From Arthonia radiata (lineage: Eukaryota > Ascomycota > Arthoniomycetes > Arthoniales > Arthoniaceae): a stretch of DNA of 64,000 nt. The stretch spans positions 1,318,097-1,382,096 of the forward strand of contig PSQN01000002.1 of the NCBI GenBank assembly GCA_002989075.1. Direction: 5' to 3'. The position numbers and the translations under genes are program-made. A model generated the notes under the pieces. The model was not told the origin of the DNA. It saw only the letters and a program-made list of their open reading frames with translations, and made no database searches. Positions 23,292 through 36,324 of the stretch are shown in pieces; position 1 is the stretch's first letter; each line of letters opens with the position of its first letter.

Positions 23292-24682
23292 ATGGAGTCG
23301 TTCATCGTGCCATTAGTCCATTTCGTTCTGTAAGCGATGTTCGAGAGTTTTCGGCAGCGCCTGGCAGACATCAGCTGACGCACGTAGACTGTATCGACTT
23401 ATCAACGGCATAGTAGAGCTTCTGCTATGGTACTCGAGGCCTCTCAACACCACTGCCAATCGTGCGCGCGATACAGATCAGGACCAAAAAAGCCATGGAT
23501 CGCGCGCAAGCATTGTATGTGCTACGATGAACGCCGAGCCTTCGCTCATCAAAGCGATCTCAACTTGGTGTTACAACAGTCCTGCTGAGATTATCATTGT
23601 CACTGCTCCACAGAGCTATGCAGCCGTCCGCAAGCTAATAGATTCGTCAACATTTCCTGTTATTGTGACCGTGCTCGAAGCAGCCGCTGCCAACAAGCGC
23701 CGACAGCTTTGCCAGGGCTTCATCCACGCCAAGTCCGACTTCATCGTCATTTGCGACGACGACACGCGATGGGCACCGAATGTGCTCGAGAATCTGATGA
23801 AGCCTCTTCTCGCTGATGATGGCCTGGGCTGCGTCTTTGCGAACCTGCACATCAATCCTGTTGGAGAGCGTATGAAGACCTGGGAGAAGCTCGCTGAGAT
23901 CAGGCACGCAGGCGACGCCGTCGACTTCCACAGCTCCCTGTGCATCGACGGGGGTGTGTTCTGCCATCAAGGACCTACCGCGCTGTATAGATCTTCCATC
24001 TTGCGGGACGAGCGGTTGCTTGAGGCCTTTCCTGGGGAGACCTGGCGTGGCCGCGGCCTGAACTCGGGCGATGACCAGTTCATGTGCCGATGGCTCACGA
24101 ACACGGGTTGGCGCGTCACCATACAAGCTGAAGACCAGTGCCTTGTGCTGACACGGTCACGACCGAACTGGAGGCATATACTCCAGCTTCTCCGCTGGAG
24201 TCGGAATGACTGGCGCTCGAGCTTGAATGCGCTCGTCTGGGAAAGGACGATATGGAAGTGCGTAGCTGGCTGGGCCTTATCCGGTAGTTTTCGCTGATCT
24301 GGAGTGCAGGCGGCATCCTTTCACTGCCTGGTTACGAATAGTATGGATGTTGAGGGCGCTCGCGCCTTTCATCGAGATACCATACCTGATCCAGCGATGG
24401 AGGTAAGGCTTCTCCCTGAGCTTGAGTAACGCTTGAGCTTATCATGCCCCAGCTCCCTAAACCTCCTACTCCTAGTAGGTAGTCGTCTCATTCGCTACAT
24501 CCCGCACTTGTCCTCGCAACCCACCGACTTGCCTTTGGTTTTGCCATACCTGCTTCACCTCTATGGCCACTCGGTGCTGAAGCTCTACGCACTCGCTACG
24601 TTGACAGATGTGAGTCAGCGAACAATCTCCTTGGTACCATTTACTTCGCTGACGACGTCTTCTTTAGACCAAATGGGCATGA
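23292..24682 (+). CDS. Family 2 glycosyltransferase (polysaccharide-synthase type)
   Basis: Five exons, 23292-23329, 23388-24257, 24310-24402, 24453-24609 and 24668-24682, total 1173 nt (390 aa). An N-terminal membrane segment (FIVPLVHFVLLYRLINGIVELLLWY) precedes a GT2 catalytic domain: NKPAE-like NSPAEIIIVTA, KRRQLCQGF, the metal-binding CDDDTRW, SGDDQFMCRWL in place of the usual acceptor ED motif, and RWSRNDWRS corresponding to the (Q/R)xxRW motif of processive synthases. C-terminal exons give RHPFTAW and hydrophobic segments. The set matches fungal Cps1/hyaluronan-synthase-like GT2 enzymes, which transfer sugar from a nucleotide donor at the membrane. The product ends four residues after the last intron (TKWA), somewhat shorter than I expect, so a truncated tail is possible. 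Confidence 0.8.
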
Positions 24683-27318
24683 CGGCGAATGCTTTGTCAC
24701 GTGGACAATGCGAAGTGCCCATGGGTGAGCGAGAAACGATGTTACAAGTCGATTACCGCTCAGTCTGGACCAAGGTGCCGCCGTTTCGAGAGCTGGGTAG
24801 TTTGCGCAGAAGATTTGCGAGCCGTTATAGATTCACCACGTGCATTGGCACATTTTTCCTGGTTCGGCATTAAATTTTCCAGGTGGCTAGAGAATTAGTG
24901 TCTAGCTATACCGAGTGAACAAATGCGTGAAGCGAGAGTCTGGTGCGTTAACGACTGCCATCTAGACTTCATGCCTCCTTAAATTGACGATGCAAAATCT
25001 GGCTGATATTTTGCGTATTGCTATCAAGCAGGCGGAACTTCGGGAAGCAGTCAAGCCAGTGCAAGGCTTCAAATTGACTGCGATCTGAGAACGAGGGTAT
25101 CCATGTCTTCTCATGCACGACATTCTCTTACCGAAAGATCACCGCACGCACATGTTCCCAGAGACTAAGGAATCTCGTCAGTGTACAGAACACCCCTGAG
25201 CCCTAGACAGAAGCTAATAATAAGCACACAAGTAAGTATGCTCACGGTTAGAAGGAGACTAAAGTGGTCTGGTAGGCTTCCGTACTGGCGTAGAGAGCAT
25301 ATAGGCGAGAACGGTATTGTAGTGTACCTATTGCCATCTTGGGTGGTGCCAAGAAGGTGGTCATTAATGTTTCTCCTTTTCCATTATTGTTGGGAGCTCA
25401 CCCGCTATTGGCTGTGACCATGTAGCGGTGAGAGCCGCACCGCTGATGGAGGAAAGGGGCTAAGGATGACGAACAATGGGTCGTGCGTGAGTAGAAAGGT
25501 GACGACTACTGTTGGGCTTTGACCCCACCCGACATGGGTTTATGTGAACTTCACCCACAGAAATGCAGGCATGTTCAAGCGCGTGAGATCGTAGATTTTC
25601 CTTTCAACCACAAGCTGGGGATGCGGGCATGGTCGCCGACATCGTGACGGGTGGCTGCGTGCAGTCGATGAGAAGCTTCAGGTTGTGCTGTCGGCAGATT
25701 GGTAGGATTGCGAAATGCCGTTGCTGGCCATGGAAGTCAGAGAGGCTAGGATGACTAGCCAGAGAAGACGGTTGGGTCGACCGTCGCGGCTCTTGCAAAG
25801 CGTTGAAGCATACAGAGACGCTTGCGTCTGTTTCGAAATCAAGCGTGAAGCTCGTCAGTTTCCTGTTCTGTGATAGGACGAGAGTGAGTGCATTTGGGAT
25901 CGTCAGGAACAAGGCTTGCAGCTGGGCGAGTCAGGAACTGACCAGCAAGATCTGGCATGTGCAAGCGGAACAGCTTTGGGAGATGTACCTTGACTGTGCA
26001 GCGACGTCGAGCATCTCCTCTCGTGCATTCTCCGGCTACAGGAGAATGTGTCGCAGCCGCTCTGGAGGAGAAAAGAGATAAGACAGACGAGAGATTTGCA
26101 TCTCCCTTTCCTTTTCCACAGGTCGAGCAGAGACAGGGCTGATTCAGGCCTTCACCAAGAGTCGTGGCGGATCGAGGAGCCGGCCGCCCGTGAAACCTGC
26201 TCCCGATTTCTCTCCGATGCTCGATAATATCGCTGTTACTCACTGTTTCTGCTTCACCTCTACCTTGAGGTCGATGTGTGCATGCTTGAGCTCCGATCAC
26301 AGCAACGAGGTTTGCTCATCGGCCATACGGTGATCCGCCAGCTTCAACATACACATCACGTTCACCAACAACGGCATGGCTGACACGAGCCAGGGTGGAA
26401 GATCTACCACCCCCATGAAGCGACGGATATCTATCACTGCGGATGCTCACGCCATCGCTGCTCCCGGACTAGCGTTCCGGCAATCCCCACGTTCCCATTG
26501 GGACCGCGCTGCAACCTCGACCGAGTCGTCAACTCTGCACCATCCACCACCAACACTGCCCCTTGACCTCTTCACTTTCCCTCGCCCACACATTTTCCCC
26601 CAAACAACTGAAACCGTTTTCGAGCAAGAGGCCACGAGCGTGGCAGGGGATGCGAAGCCGCCATCGTCCCCGAGGCATAGCGTCCTGCAAGCCACCTTCG
26701 GAACTCGAGAGAACACCCCACCCGCCTATCCTCAATGTTGATCACTTTGGCTCAGGCTAGTCAACACTCGCCCAAGCAACCCTCTAGCTTACCCCGGTTG
26801 CGTCCCATCATTGCTGCCTCTTCAGCGTCCTTTCGTCCTGCTGCTCCTGCGTTCCTGCTGCAGAGTCCCACTTTCACGTCCATTATTGGTTCTACCCACG
26901 CTCCCTTTCGGCTCCACCACCTGCATATTGACTTGCACATATCGCTGTCGCACACATCGAATTCGCCAGTCGCATCGTCCACTCATTTCCTGTGCGCCTC
27001 GACCACTATAACAAATCGGGAACATCCACAATATCGACCTATGTGTGGCTGACAGCTGTGTGAACAGCACATCGGGAATATGCGCGTCATGCGATATTTC
27101 AATGGCCAGTGCTGATGTTCCACGAGCAAAACGAGCTCGACGCGAAGGGAAGTGCAACTCCTATTTGCATTTCGCAACAGGTACGCGCCCGCGCCCGTCA
27201 CATAATCCTTTACCGCTATGGTGTCTGCAACTGTGCTTGCGTCCATTTGCGATCGCGCGCACGCGTCTATGGTCTCCTCATGTTGTCTGACATGTACACA
27301 GTCGCTGCGCATTCAGCC
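24683..27318. other. Long intergenic region, 2.6 kb
   Basis: No gene is supported. An AT-richer patch at 25180-25420 may be an old decayed insertion. A 121-codon frame at 26376-26741 (Pro/Ser/Thr-rich) lacks recognisable similarity and more likely belongs to the pyrimidine-rich 5' leader of the CRIB-protein gene; it could also be a small upstream gene. Confidence 0.35.
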
Positions 27319-29581
27319 ATGGGCTTACGTGTAGGCGATGACGAAACATACAAGTTCCAGCCGCGGGAAAGAGAATTCGAGCGCACACGCTCCAAAAGGA
27401 AACATTTTCACTCACACCGCAAAAATGAACCCAGCAGTCAGAGTAGCCGGTCTGCCAAATCTGCTGCATCTGAGATTCGTGGCTTCATGATGCATATTCG
27501 CTCTGGTACGAACAGCACTCAAGCGAGCACGCAACCGACGAGTTACACCAGCGGCCAGACCTCGCCGCGTCCGTCTATATCCAGCAGACCCGTTTCACAA
27601 GCTTCATTCGCGCCAAGCATGTCGAGTGAGGACGGTCACTCCAAGAAGTGGTGGTCAGCACGGTATCGCAAGCCAAGGGAGCCGAACAGTAGTGGGCGGC
27701 AGACGCCAGCTATGCTCACGGCCGCTCCGAATCTTGATCTTTGGACTGGCAAAGAGCGCAAACATTCTGATCCTTACGCCCACCACGGTAATAGATCTAT
27801 TCTCACGATTGCATTGCAGTGCTAACAGTCAGATTGCAGTCAACACGCCCAAAGACATTTCAGAACCTTTCAACTTCCAACATCATATGCACGTTCAGCC
27901 GTCCCAAGTCCGTCGCTTAGCAGAAGCGAGCCAAAATGATCTCGTGGCGGAGTTCTCCGCAATCAGAGCAGCACAATCTGCAAAACCCTCTCTGAACGGA
28001 AGTGAAGCTCCGCAGAAGGCTCCGTCGCGATGCTCCTACATGGCTTTGGCTCAATCCGTCCCAAGCTCATTTCAAGTCACCGCGCGGTCATCCATGCATG
28101 CGCCTGAGCCGGTTTCGCCAAAAAGCGAGCATGGCGTGCATTACCTGGGGTCCAAAGGCAGCTTCTCGATGCCATTCAGGGATGGCAAATCTCCGAAGCT
28201 TCAACAAAACCCGTCTATGGACTTCCCAAAACCTATGACAATATCTGAAGACATCATTATGGAAGACGCCGCTCCACCACCGATACCACCAAGAACATCG
28301 TCCATACGACCGCGAGATCCTCGAGGGGGCAATCTATGCACCCACTGTCATTCGAGGGTGATCGAGACAGATCCTGCCACGGAGTCGGAAGGTTCTCCGA
28401 TTCATGAGCATCCTCGGCCTGAGCACACCTTCAGCGCTAAAGGTTTGCAGGTGGAGGCCACCAAAACCGGACTGCAACTCACACTTGCGGATGACGAGGA
28501 GCACGAGTTCAAGGAGCTTAGCCCCGAGCCGAGGGCCATCGCACAGTTCCCACAAAGATCGCCTGCTTCAACCCGGACGATACCGATACGGCCTGTCTCT
28601 GAATGCGACGAGATACGGGTGTCCATGAACAGGTCATCCATCAACGGAGGACTATTCTCCTCTTGGGCGGCGGCGTCGGACTCCAGCGACGAGGAGTGCG
28701 TCGGGCAACGGCCACAGCAGCGATCAGGCGCGCAACATCGCATTGCAGCCCGATTGAAACAACGAGCCGCCCGCAACTCGAAGTTAAAGATAGGGTATCA
28801 GCCCCCAGCTACTCCTCCGCCAGGAATGCCTCTACCGCGTGTACCTCAGAATCAGTCACCCTACAGCAAGCACTGCTCCAAGAAGAGCGGCTCTCGCAAT
28901 GAGCTACGGGACTTTGATGTCATTGAAGAGGAAGAATTCTCGCCGGAGCTTTCGGAAGCGAGCACAGGCAGCGATCCTGTCCCTACTCCACAGCCTGTTC
29001 CGGAGACCGCTCCAACTCGTAGGCCCAGCGTCAAAAACGTGCGCTTCAAGAGCGACCATACTCTGATTGATACTGAGGGTGAAGCTCCTCTAGAGCATGG
29101 AACATCCCTCGACCGCGTGCAAGCGACTTTGGACGATCTTCATAAGAACCTCTCCAGGTTGGAAACAGACCTTTCGCGACGGCCTTCAGACGCGTCGAAG
29201 CCCCAACGGCGACCGTCAGATGCCAATAAGCATTTTCGCAAGACTTCAGACCCATCACAAGCAACGCCGCCACGCCCAAATACGGCGGACAGCAAGAACA
29301 CGCCTGCTAACAGCGGCCATCGACGGCACCGCACAGCATCGAGCAGTGGCACAAAGCCATCCTTAGCTGACACCCCTCCACTACCCGCAACACCACACCA
29401 ACCGGTTTTGGCAAGGATTGTTGGGACTCATCCTGGAACGCCTCCACCTGCAGACATGACGAAGCTTCACGGACCTCTACCTCCCCTTCCGCCGTTTGCT
29501 AAACCCTCTGCGGTCAATGGCGAGGAACGGCATTACAGCACGGGTTCGGCCACCATCCCAGCGAGCATTGCCGTCCAGTGA
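27319..29581 (+). CDS. CRIB-domain protein, probable Cdc42/Rac effector
   Basis: Two exons, 27319-27787 and 27840-29581, join in frame (736 aa from the ATG at 27319; in-frame ATGs at 27280 and further upstream are alternatives). The splice junction assembles a CRIB motif: NTPKDISEPFNFQHHMHV, matching I-S-x-P-x2-F-x-H-x2-H-V, although the usual following Gly is replaced. The remainder is low-complexity, rich in Pro and Ser, with polyproline tracts (APPPIPPRTS, PLPPLPPFAKP) that could bind SH3 or WW domains, an acidic patch, and a short heptad-like stretch (LDRVQATLDDLHKNLSRLE). No kinase domain is present, so it is an adaptor-type effector. It lies directly upstream of alpha-actinin and Cla4 on the same strand, which fits a cell-polarity role by inference. 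Confidence 0.75.
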
Positions 29582-30151
29582 AGTGAAGGTGTTGCAGTTA
29601 CAACTCACAATCGGACCCGTATCTTTTATGCCACTATGCAAATGTGGACATCTCTTTTGATGACGATTTATGAGATCAAAAGCTACGAGTATGATTCGCG
29701 AGGTAAACCAAGGAAAAGGGCTTTACAGGAGGAGCGGTCCCTTGTCGAAGCCGGTAGCGCGCGGTTGTCTTTTGTACATTATCTTGATACCCACATACCG
29801 CGAATACACTGCTCATCTGTAGGATGATTCGTCAAGCGTCGATAAGGAGAGTGTTGCATCTTGTTGAGGCATGAGTCGTGAGATCCGGGGCTAACCCCTG
29901 TTCGCCGCTTGTTGCCAGGGACCTTTTTTGTTTGTAGCGCTACGTAAAGTCCGCCCAGCTCCGCTCAAAGTCGCTCTCAACCCCATTCACAACGCTTTGT
30001 ATTGCACTGAGCCAGACCCGTCGAACACACTAGTATTGGAGAGATCTTAGGCAAGAGCTTCTATTGTCTGTCGTTGCATGTCAACGCCGTCTTCTCGAAC
30101 CGGCGTACACGCCACAACCAATCGCCGCTTTCACCCCACCTCCTCTCCACC
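29582..30151. other. Intergenic, 0.6 kb
   Basis: 3' flank of the CRIB gene and promoter plus leader of alpha-actinin. CT-rich tracts precede the ATG at 30152. Nothing else seen. Confidence 0.4.
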
Positions 30152-32308
30152 ATGGCACATATCCTCGACCAGCAATGGGTGAGGACGCAAGAAAAGACGT
30201 TCGCGAGATGGTATGGGCAAATGCATGTCTCGAAACCGCTGTCTGGCTAATCATCGCCGCTGTTGCAGGCTCAACAGCAAATTGCGCAACCGCGAGCTGG
30301 TTATCAACGACTTGGTCAAAGACCTTTCTGATGGTGTATGTCGTCGAGATTCATGACTTGGCTCAAACAAGCGAATAGTGCTGACAATGCCTCCAGGTGA
30401 TGCTCATACACCTTCTCGAGATTCTCAGTCAAGAGTCGCTGGGACGTTATGCCGCCAAACCGAAACTGCGCGTGCAGCGCTTCGAAAATGTTAACATCGC
30501 ATTGGACTTCATCCGCTCGCATAGTGTACAGATGACGAACATTGGTGCAGAAGATGTCGTAGATGGTAATAGGAAGATCATACTGGGACTGATATGGACA
30601 CTCATTCTCCGCTTCACAATCAGCGACATCAATGAGGAGGGGTTGACCGCCAAAGAAGGATTGTTGCTGTGGTGTCAAAGAAAGACGGCTTGCTATGACG
30701 AGGTCAAGGTCGCGGACTTTGGCGCCAGTTGGAACGATGGGCTGGCTTTGTAAGTCATCGACTTTTCGATGGACATCTCGCCCAATCTTACTAACACCGG
30801 CATCGGTAGCTGCGCGCTTTTAGACATTCACCGACCAGATCTGATTGACTTCGACCAGCTGAATAAGAACGACCACAAAGGCAACATGCAGCTAGCTTTC
30901 GACATCGCAAGCAAAGAGATAGGAATCCCTGATCTGCTGGATGTGGAGGACGTATGCGACGTCGCAAAGCCGGACGAGCGCTCGCTGATGACCTACATCG
31001 CCTATTGGTTCCACGCGTTCTCGCAGATGGAGAAGGTCGAAAACGCAGGGCGGCGAGTGGAGAAGTTCGTGTCGAACATGCAAGGCGCGTGGGAGATGGA
31101 GAACACATACGAGCAGCGCATGCGAGAGCTAATGAGGCAGATCACCCGCCAAAAGCGGGCGTGGGAAGAGGCGACATTCGACCGCTCGTACGCGGATGCG
31201 AAACGGCAAGCGGGCGAGTTCTCGACATACAAAAGAGCACAGAAGAGGAAGTGGATAGCGGAGAAGTCGGACCTGGTTACGCTGCTGGGCAACATCAAGA
31301 CCAAGCTCAACACCTATCGACTGCGGCCGTACGAGCCTCCGCGAGAGCTCAGTCCCGAGGCGCTCGATCAGGCATGGGCCATATTGATGCGCTCAGAACA
31401 CGACAGAAGCAGACTCATCAACGAAACCATCCGGGATATCAAGAACGCGCTCAAGAAAGCCTACGCCGACAAAGCCAACGACCTCGCCTTGACCATCAAC
31501 ACGCTCTCGACCGGCATCTCCAGCCTCGAAGGCGACGTGGAAGAGCAGCTCAAAATGACACAACGCCTCAGCCGTAATCTCGAGCCCCTCGACGCCTATA
31601 TCCAAGAGATGAGCAAACTCGACCACCAATGTGAGGAAGCTAACATCGAAGAAAACGACTATACGACCTACACCTACGACGAACTAGAGTACGAGCTGGA
31701 CCTCGTCAAGTCTGCCGTGGGCAAGAAGCTGGTCTTCCTGGAAAACCAAATAGTCGCACGCAACATGACGAATCTAACACCCATCCAGCTGGAAGAGTTC
31801 GAGTCTGTTTTCCGCCACTTCGACAAAGACTTGAGCAACACGCTTCATGAGGTGGAGTTCTCGGCCGCGCTCGCAAGTCTAGGCTTAGCATACGACGAGC
31901 AGGAGATGCACACGAAGTTTCTAGAGACGAGCGGCGGGCGGCATAGCGTGAGCTTTGAGCAGTTCATTCGGTTTATGGTGGCGGAGACGGAAGATCAGAA
32001 CTCGGCGGCGCAGGTGTTTGAGAGCTTCAAGGAAGTGGCGGATGGCAAAGTGAGCATACCGACATGACCTCCAAGAAGATGATACAAAAAGCTAACGATT
32101 GACGCAGCCATACGTCACGGAACTTGATCTACGGCACTCGCTAATACCAGACGAACTGATTGAAGATCTCGTCAAGACGATGCCGGAGCACAAGGGCCCT
32201 GACATGTCAGAGGACCGCGATCTGCCGAAGTACGACTATGTCACCTTCATGAACAAATTGATGGACGAAGAGAACGCGGCTAAAAGTCATGCGAATGGGC
32301 ACAGGTAA
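30152..32308 (+). CDS. ain1: Alpha-actinin (two CH domains, spectrin-like rod, EF-hands)
   Basis: Five exons, 30152-30210, 30269-30335, 30397-30749, 30810-32049 and 32108-32308, give 639 residues. The N-terminus (EKTFARWLNSKL, INDLVKDLSDGVMLIHLLE) is CH1 and [27 protein letters not shown] is CH2, together an actin-binding domain over about residues 10-230. A helical, Arg/Lys/Glu-rich rod follows (about 250-470), shorter than the four spectrin repeats of animals as usual in fungi. Two EF-hand units (EFESVFRHFDKDLSNTLHEVEF and a second) and the EFh-type C-terminus (PYVTELDLRHSLIPDEL) complete it. Alpha-actinin cross-links F-actin at septation sites and hyphal tips. The first EF loop (FDKDLSNTLHEVEF) keeps only some Ca2+ ligands. 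The symbol follows the fission-yeast orthologue. Confidence 0.93.
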
Positions 32309-33442
32309 TGGCTGTTTACGAGCCTTTGGATTTGACTTTAGCGACGGTGTCAAGGATGGGGCTACGACATTGCATTGGAACGACAGTCTTGGACGAGAGC
32401 ATTGGAGAAGCTTCTAACAGAACGTATGCACGTTGTAATATATCATATGTGGTTCTTGGTACAGATTCTGAAGGCGCTATTACGACCCTGCTGAGAGTCA
32501 CAGCTCAAGCGCGCCCACCTTCACTTCCTCTTCAGGAGGACTCAATTGAACAAACCGCCACTTGTGAACGCGTATAAACAAGAGTACCAGCATCTCTTAT
32601 TACTCAGCATGCAATACATATGCAAGCGTAAGGGTCATATCTTCAGAGGCTCTGCGTTTGACGGATGTACCATGGTGCATGAGTCGCGCGCCACCACTTT
32701 CGATGTCCTTCACTCTTTCTTCCCACCTGAAACAGATGAATCGTTCAACTCTACGCGAGCCCCACCTTCCGTCCAATCTCTGCTGGAATGAAACAATTTC
32801 CAGCAAGCAAGAGTGCAAACGAGCGTCCGGGGAAGCAGGAGCGACCTTACTGAAAGAGGCTAGCTCTCGATCTTGGCGCCCCAAGCGTTTCTGCATCGCT
32901 CAGCCCTGCCCATCTTCGTTCGCTCACACCCACCAACTTCATCTCACACTCATCCCTTCATTCATCCAGACTCGCTCATTGTTCTCCGCAGCTGTTGCGA
33001 CTCGACTTCTTCGTGCTCCCGCGACCGGGCCGAAGCAGCATCTTCACCGAGTTTGTCGGCGCAGCCACTGTCTCGGAAGCTCTCCACCCTTCTTCAAATC
33101 TTGAAACCCCCACTGCCTTGCCCCATTTCAGACCCCAGCTTCCACACCTGTCAAGCACCTCACTCGATTTCCACTCTCCGACGGGCCGCTTCTTTGAAAC
33201 GTGTTCACCCCTCCGACTTCCAGAAGACCAGTCGTGTCCTTAGCGACCCACGGAGCACTCGAACGTGTCGTCACTCTTCGTGCTCGACCGCCGTGCCGCA
33301 CTTTGTGTTGCTCTCATCCTGCATCCACATCCGACTGCAACCAATCTGGCGTCAACTACGGCCTAGTTGAGCTCCTGTGGGCACATTCGCTCAGTAGTGG
33401 AGAGTGTCAGTCGTCTTGTCATTCTCGTGACAAAGAACAACA
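32309..33442. other. Intergenic, 1.1 kb, CT-rich leader
   Basis: 3' flank of alpha-actinin up to about 32600; from 32890 the top strand is strongly CT-rich, typical of a long promoter/5' leader for the kinase gene beginning at 33443. No coding exon supported. Confidence 0.45.
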
Positions 33443-36324
33443 ATGGCGTCACAGACTCCTGAGTAAGTTTAGACCTTCCTTTTCGAGGCTGCACATGAAA
33501 TACCGTCTCCAGCCGGTGTCATAAGAGAGCTCTCGAGAGCACTTTCATCACTCCCGTATCACTGATCAAAAGTCGCACCTGACTCGTCACTGATTTTGGC
33601 ATCATTTCGAAGCCGGCCGCCGTGACATCACCATTGCTGACTCTGCTTTTCTTCAGGTTGTACCCGAGGAGCGCTTTCACGAATCCCGGACCGGCGCCAT
33701 TGCCGCCTCAGCGCACCGGCCATCAGCCACGTTTAAACTACACCCCGGCTGTCAATAACATTCCAGGCAACATGTCTGCCCACAGCCTAAACTCCGCCTC
33801 ATCGATTCAGTCGAGCAACCGCTCACACACTTCGGTGAATGACTTGCAGCGTCGCGACACATCTGGCAGCAGCAGCAGCGGCGGCGCGCTCAGTGTGGTC
33901 AAAGAGGGATTCGCAATGGTCAAGGAAGAGGGCATGCTGAGCAGCCTCATGTTCTCGAAGCGCTTCTTGGTCCTTCGTGAGCATCAGCTTGATTTCCACA
34001 AGGCCACAAATGCCACAAAGGTTGTCTCAACAATCTATCTCAAAGACGTGTTATCCGTCGTTCGCGCAGAGCAGGGCATGGCCTTCGAGATCTCGCGCTT
34101 CTTGAATGGCGCACCACCACCGGGGCAAATCCGCGACGCCCCCAGTAAGACTGTGATATGTAAAGTCGACACGGACAGTGAGGTTTACTCGTGGATCGAC
34201 ACTATCTACGAGCGCTGCCCCAACATGGGCGGCGTGAGCAACCCGACCAACTTCACCCACCAAGTCCATGTCGGCTTCGATCAGAAGAGTGGAGCCTTCG
34301 TCGGACTACCCCCAGAGTGGGAGCGCCTGCTTACCAACTCCGCGATTTCACGGGAGGATTACCAGAAGAACCCTGCTGCGGTGATCGAAGTCCTCAACTT
34401 CTACACCGAGAAGATGCAAGGCGCACCGACTGCTGGAGCTCCTAAGAACCCATCTTCTGCTCACTCCTACGGCCCTACTGGTGCGAGCATGCAATCTCAA
34501 TACAGCGCCGGAACTTCGATCGCTCCACCTCGTCCAGCTCCGCCAACTAACGGCCTGCTTCGCCAAGAGAGCTATGACACATCCAACTCTCGCACACAGT
34601 CGCCAGCGCCCATGCGCAAGCCTACCGAATCACCGATCAGCCCTCTGAACGCAAATGATTATGCTATGGACCGTGTCGAGCAGGATCGCAGACGTCGCGA
34701 GGAGGATCTTCGTAGAGAGCGTTCAGAGCGTGATCGCCGCGAGCGCGAGCGTCATGCCCGGCAGGAAGACGAGCGCCGCAGACGCGAGCGTGACGAACAG
34801 GCAGCTTACAATGCGTCGATCCCTCAGACTCGCCAGCCACTTGCCAAGCAAGAAGTCGGCGGGGGTTACAGCAGTACTCGTGACGAGCAAGATCGCTATC
34901 AACCCGCGCGCCAGCCTCCTCAGCCACCAAGTCTACGCGACCGCAATCAAGCGCCTGCTGGTTCTATGCGACAGCCTACGACCCAGCAGCAGCGCCCACA
35001 GCAGTCTTCGAATGGTCGCCATGTCGAGACTCCCCAAAAGCCATCTTACGCGCATACCCAGCGCCAACAATCTCCGAACGCGCCCAAGACGCAGACGAAC
35101 GGCTCTGCTTCTACTCGCATCCCAGTGAAGCCAAACACTGCCGACCAACAGCGACCTCCGCAACAGGCTGCCCCATCCGGTGCTGCTCAGCCAAAGCCGC
35201 TCAATGTCACAGTCAAGCAGCCGAACGGCCCTGCCGCGGTCGCCGAAGCTGCGCGCAATCTTGAAGGAGACGGCGCTGCGCCACAGCGAGCGGAGCCAAA
35301 GAAGGAAGCCCGAATGTCGTCAATGTCTGAGGCTGATGTGATGAAGCGTCTGCGTGAGGTGGTTTCCAAGGAGCCTCCCTTGCAATCTTATAACAAGCAG
35401 AAGAAGATTGGCCAAGGTGCTTCTGGTTCTGTCTATGTTGCGCGTGTGCGTGAGAATGCGACATCACGTGAAGCTCGCAGCGTCCTCCAGCAGCAAGGCA
35501 GCCGCGCACAAGTTGCTATTAAGCAGATGGATCTGCGCAACCAGCCTCGCAAGGAACTGATCGTCAACGAAATCGTGGTCATGAAAGACTCCAAGCACCC
35601 AAACATTGTCAACTTCATCGAGGCATTCTTGCCTGAGGATCAGACAGAGCTCTGGGTCGTCATGGAGTTCATGGAAGGAGGGCCTCTAACTGATGTCATT
35701 GATAACAACCCAAACATCGCCGAGGATCAGATCGCCACCATCTGCCTCGAGGTAAGTGCTTCTTCCCCTTTGTTTGTTGTAATGAGCTGACTTTAATCTT
35801 TTTCCCTCCAGACTTGCAAGGGCCTGCAGGACTTGCACGAGAAGAACATCATTCACCGCGACATTAAGTCCGACAACGTTCTACTCTCATCGACCGGCTC
35901 CGTCAAGATAACGGACTTTGGATTTTGCGCCAAACTCACCGAACAGAAGTCCAAGCGTGCAACCATGGTTGGCACACCTTACTGGATGGCTCCTGAAGTC
36001 GTCAAGCAGAAGGAGTACGGCAACAAGGTTGACGTTTGGTCGCTTGGCATCATGGCCATCGAGATGATCGAATCAGAGCCACCCTACCTGAACGAGGAGC
36101 CTCTGAAAGCCCTTTGGCTAATCGCGACAAACGGCACCCCTCGACTCAAGAAGCCCGATCGCCTGAGCAAAGACCTCAAGGGTTTCTTGAGTGTCTGCCT
36201 GTGCGTCGACGTACGAAGTCGGGCCAGCGCCGCGGAACTTCTCAAGCATGAGTTCCTCCGTGGAGGATGCCCATCAACGAGCCTCACAGAGCTTCTCCGC
36301 TTTAGGAAACAGGGAAGCCACTGA
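33443..36324 (+). CDS. cla4: PAK-family protein kinase Cla4 (PH-CRIB-kinase)
   Basis: Three exons, 33443-33462, 33657-35751 and 35812-36324, give 875 residues. The tiny first exon encodes MASQTPE, joined to [14 protein letters not shown] as in fungal Cla4 proteins. A PH domain spans about residues 85-191, directly followed by the CRIB motif [13 protein letters not shown] (about 199-215). A long Pro/Gln/Arg-rich linker leads to the kinase domain (about 584-855): [49 protein letters not shown]. The insert between beta-2 and beta-3 is usual for Cla4. The PH domain separates Cla4 from Ste20. It acts downstream of Cdc42/Rac in polarity, septin assembly and, in plant pathogens, invasion (family knowledge). 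Confidence 0.95.

Noticed and set aside
26376-26741. 121-codon frame as a separate gene
   Set aside because: Pro/Ser/Thr-rich with no recognisable motif, no clear promoter, and located in the pyrimidine-rich leader of the CRIB gene; not enough support.
35813-36324. Second independent kinase gene at 35.8 kb
   Set aside because: The fragment is the C-lobe of Cla4 and joins the upstream frame through a GTAAGT...CAG intron at 35752-35811.
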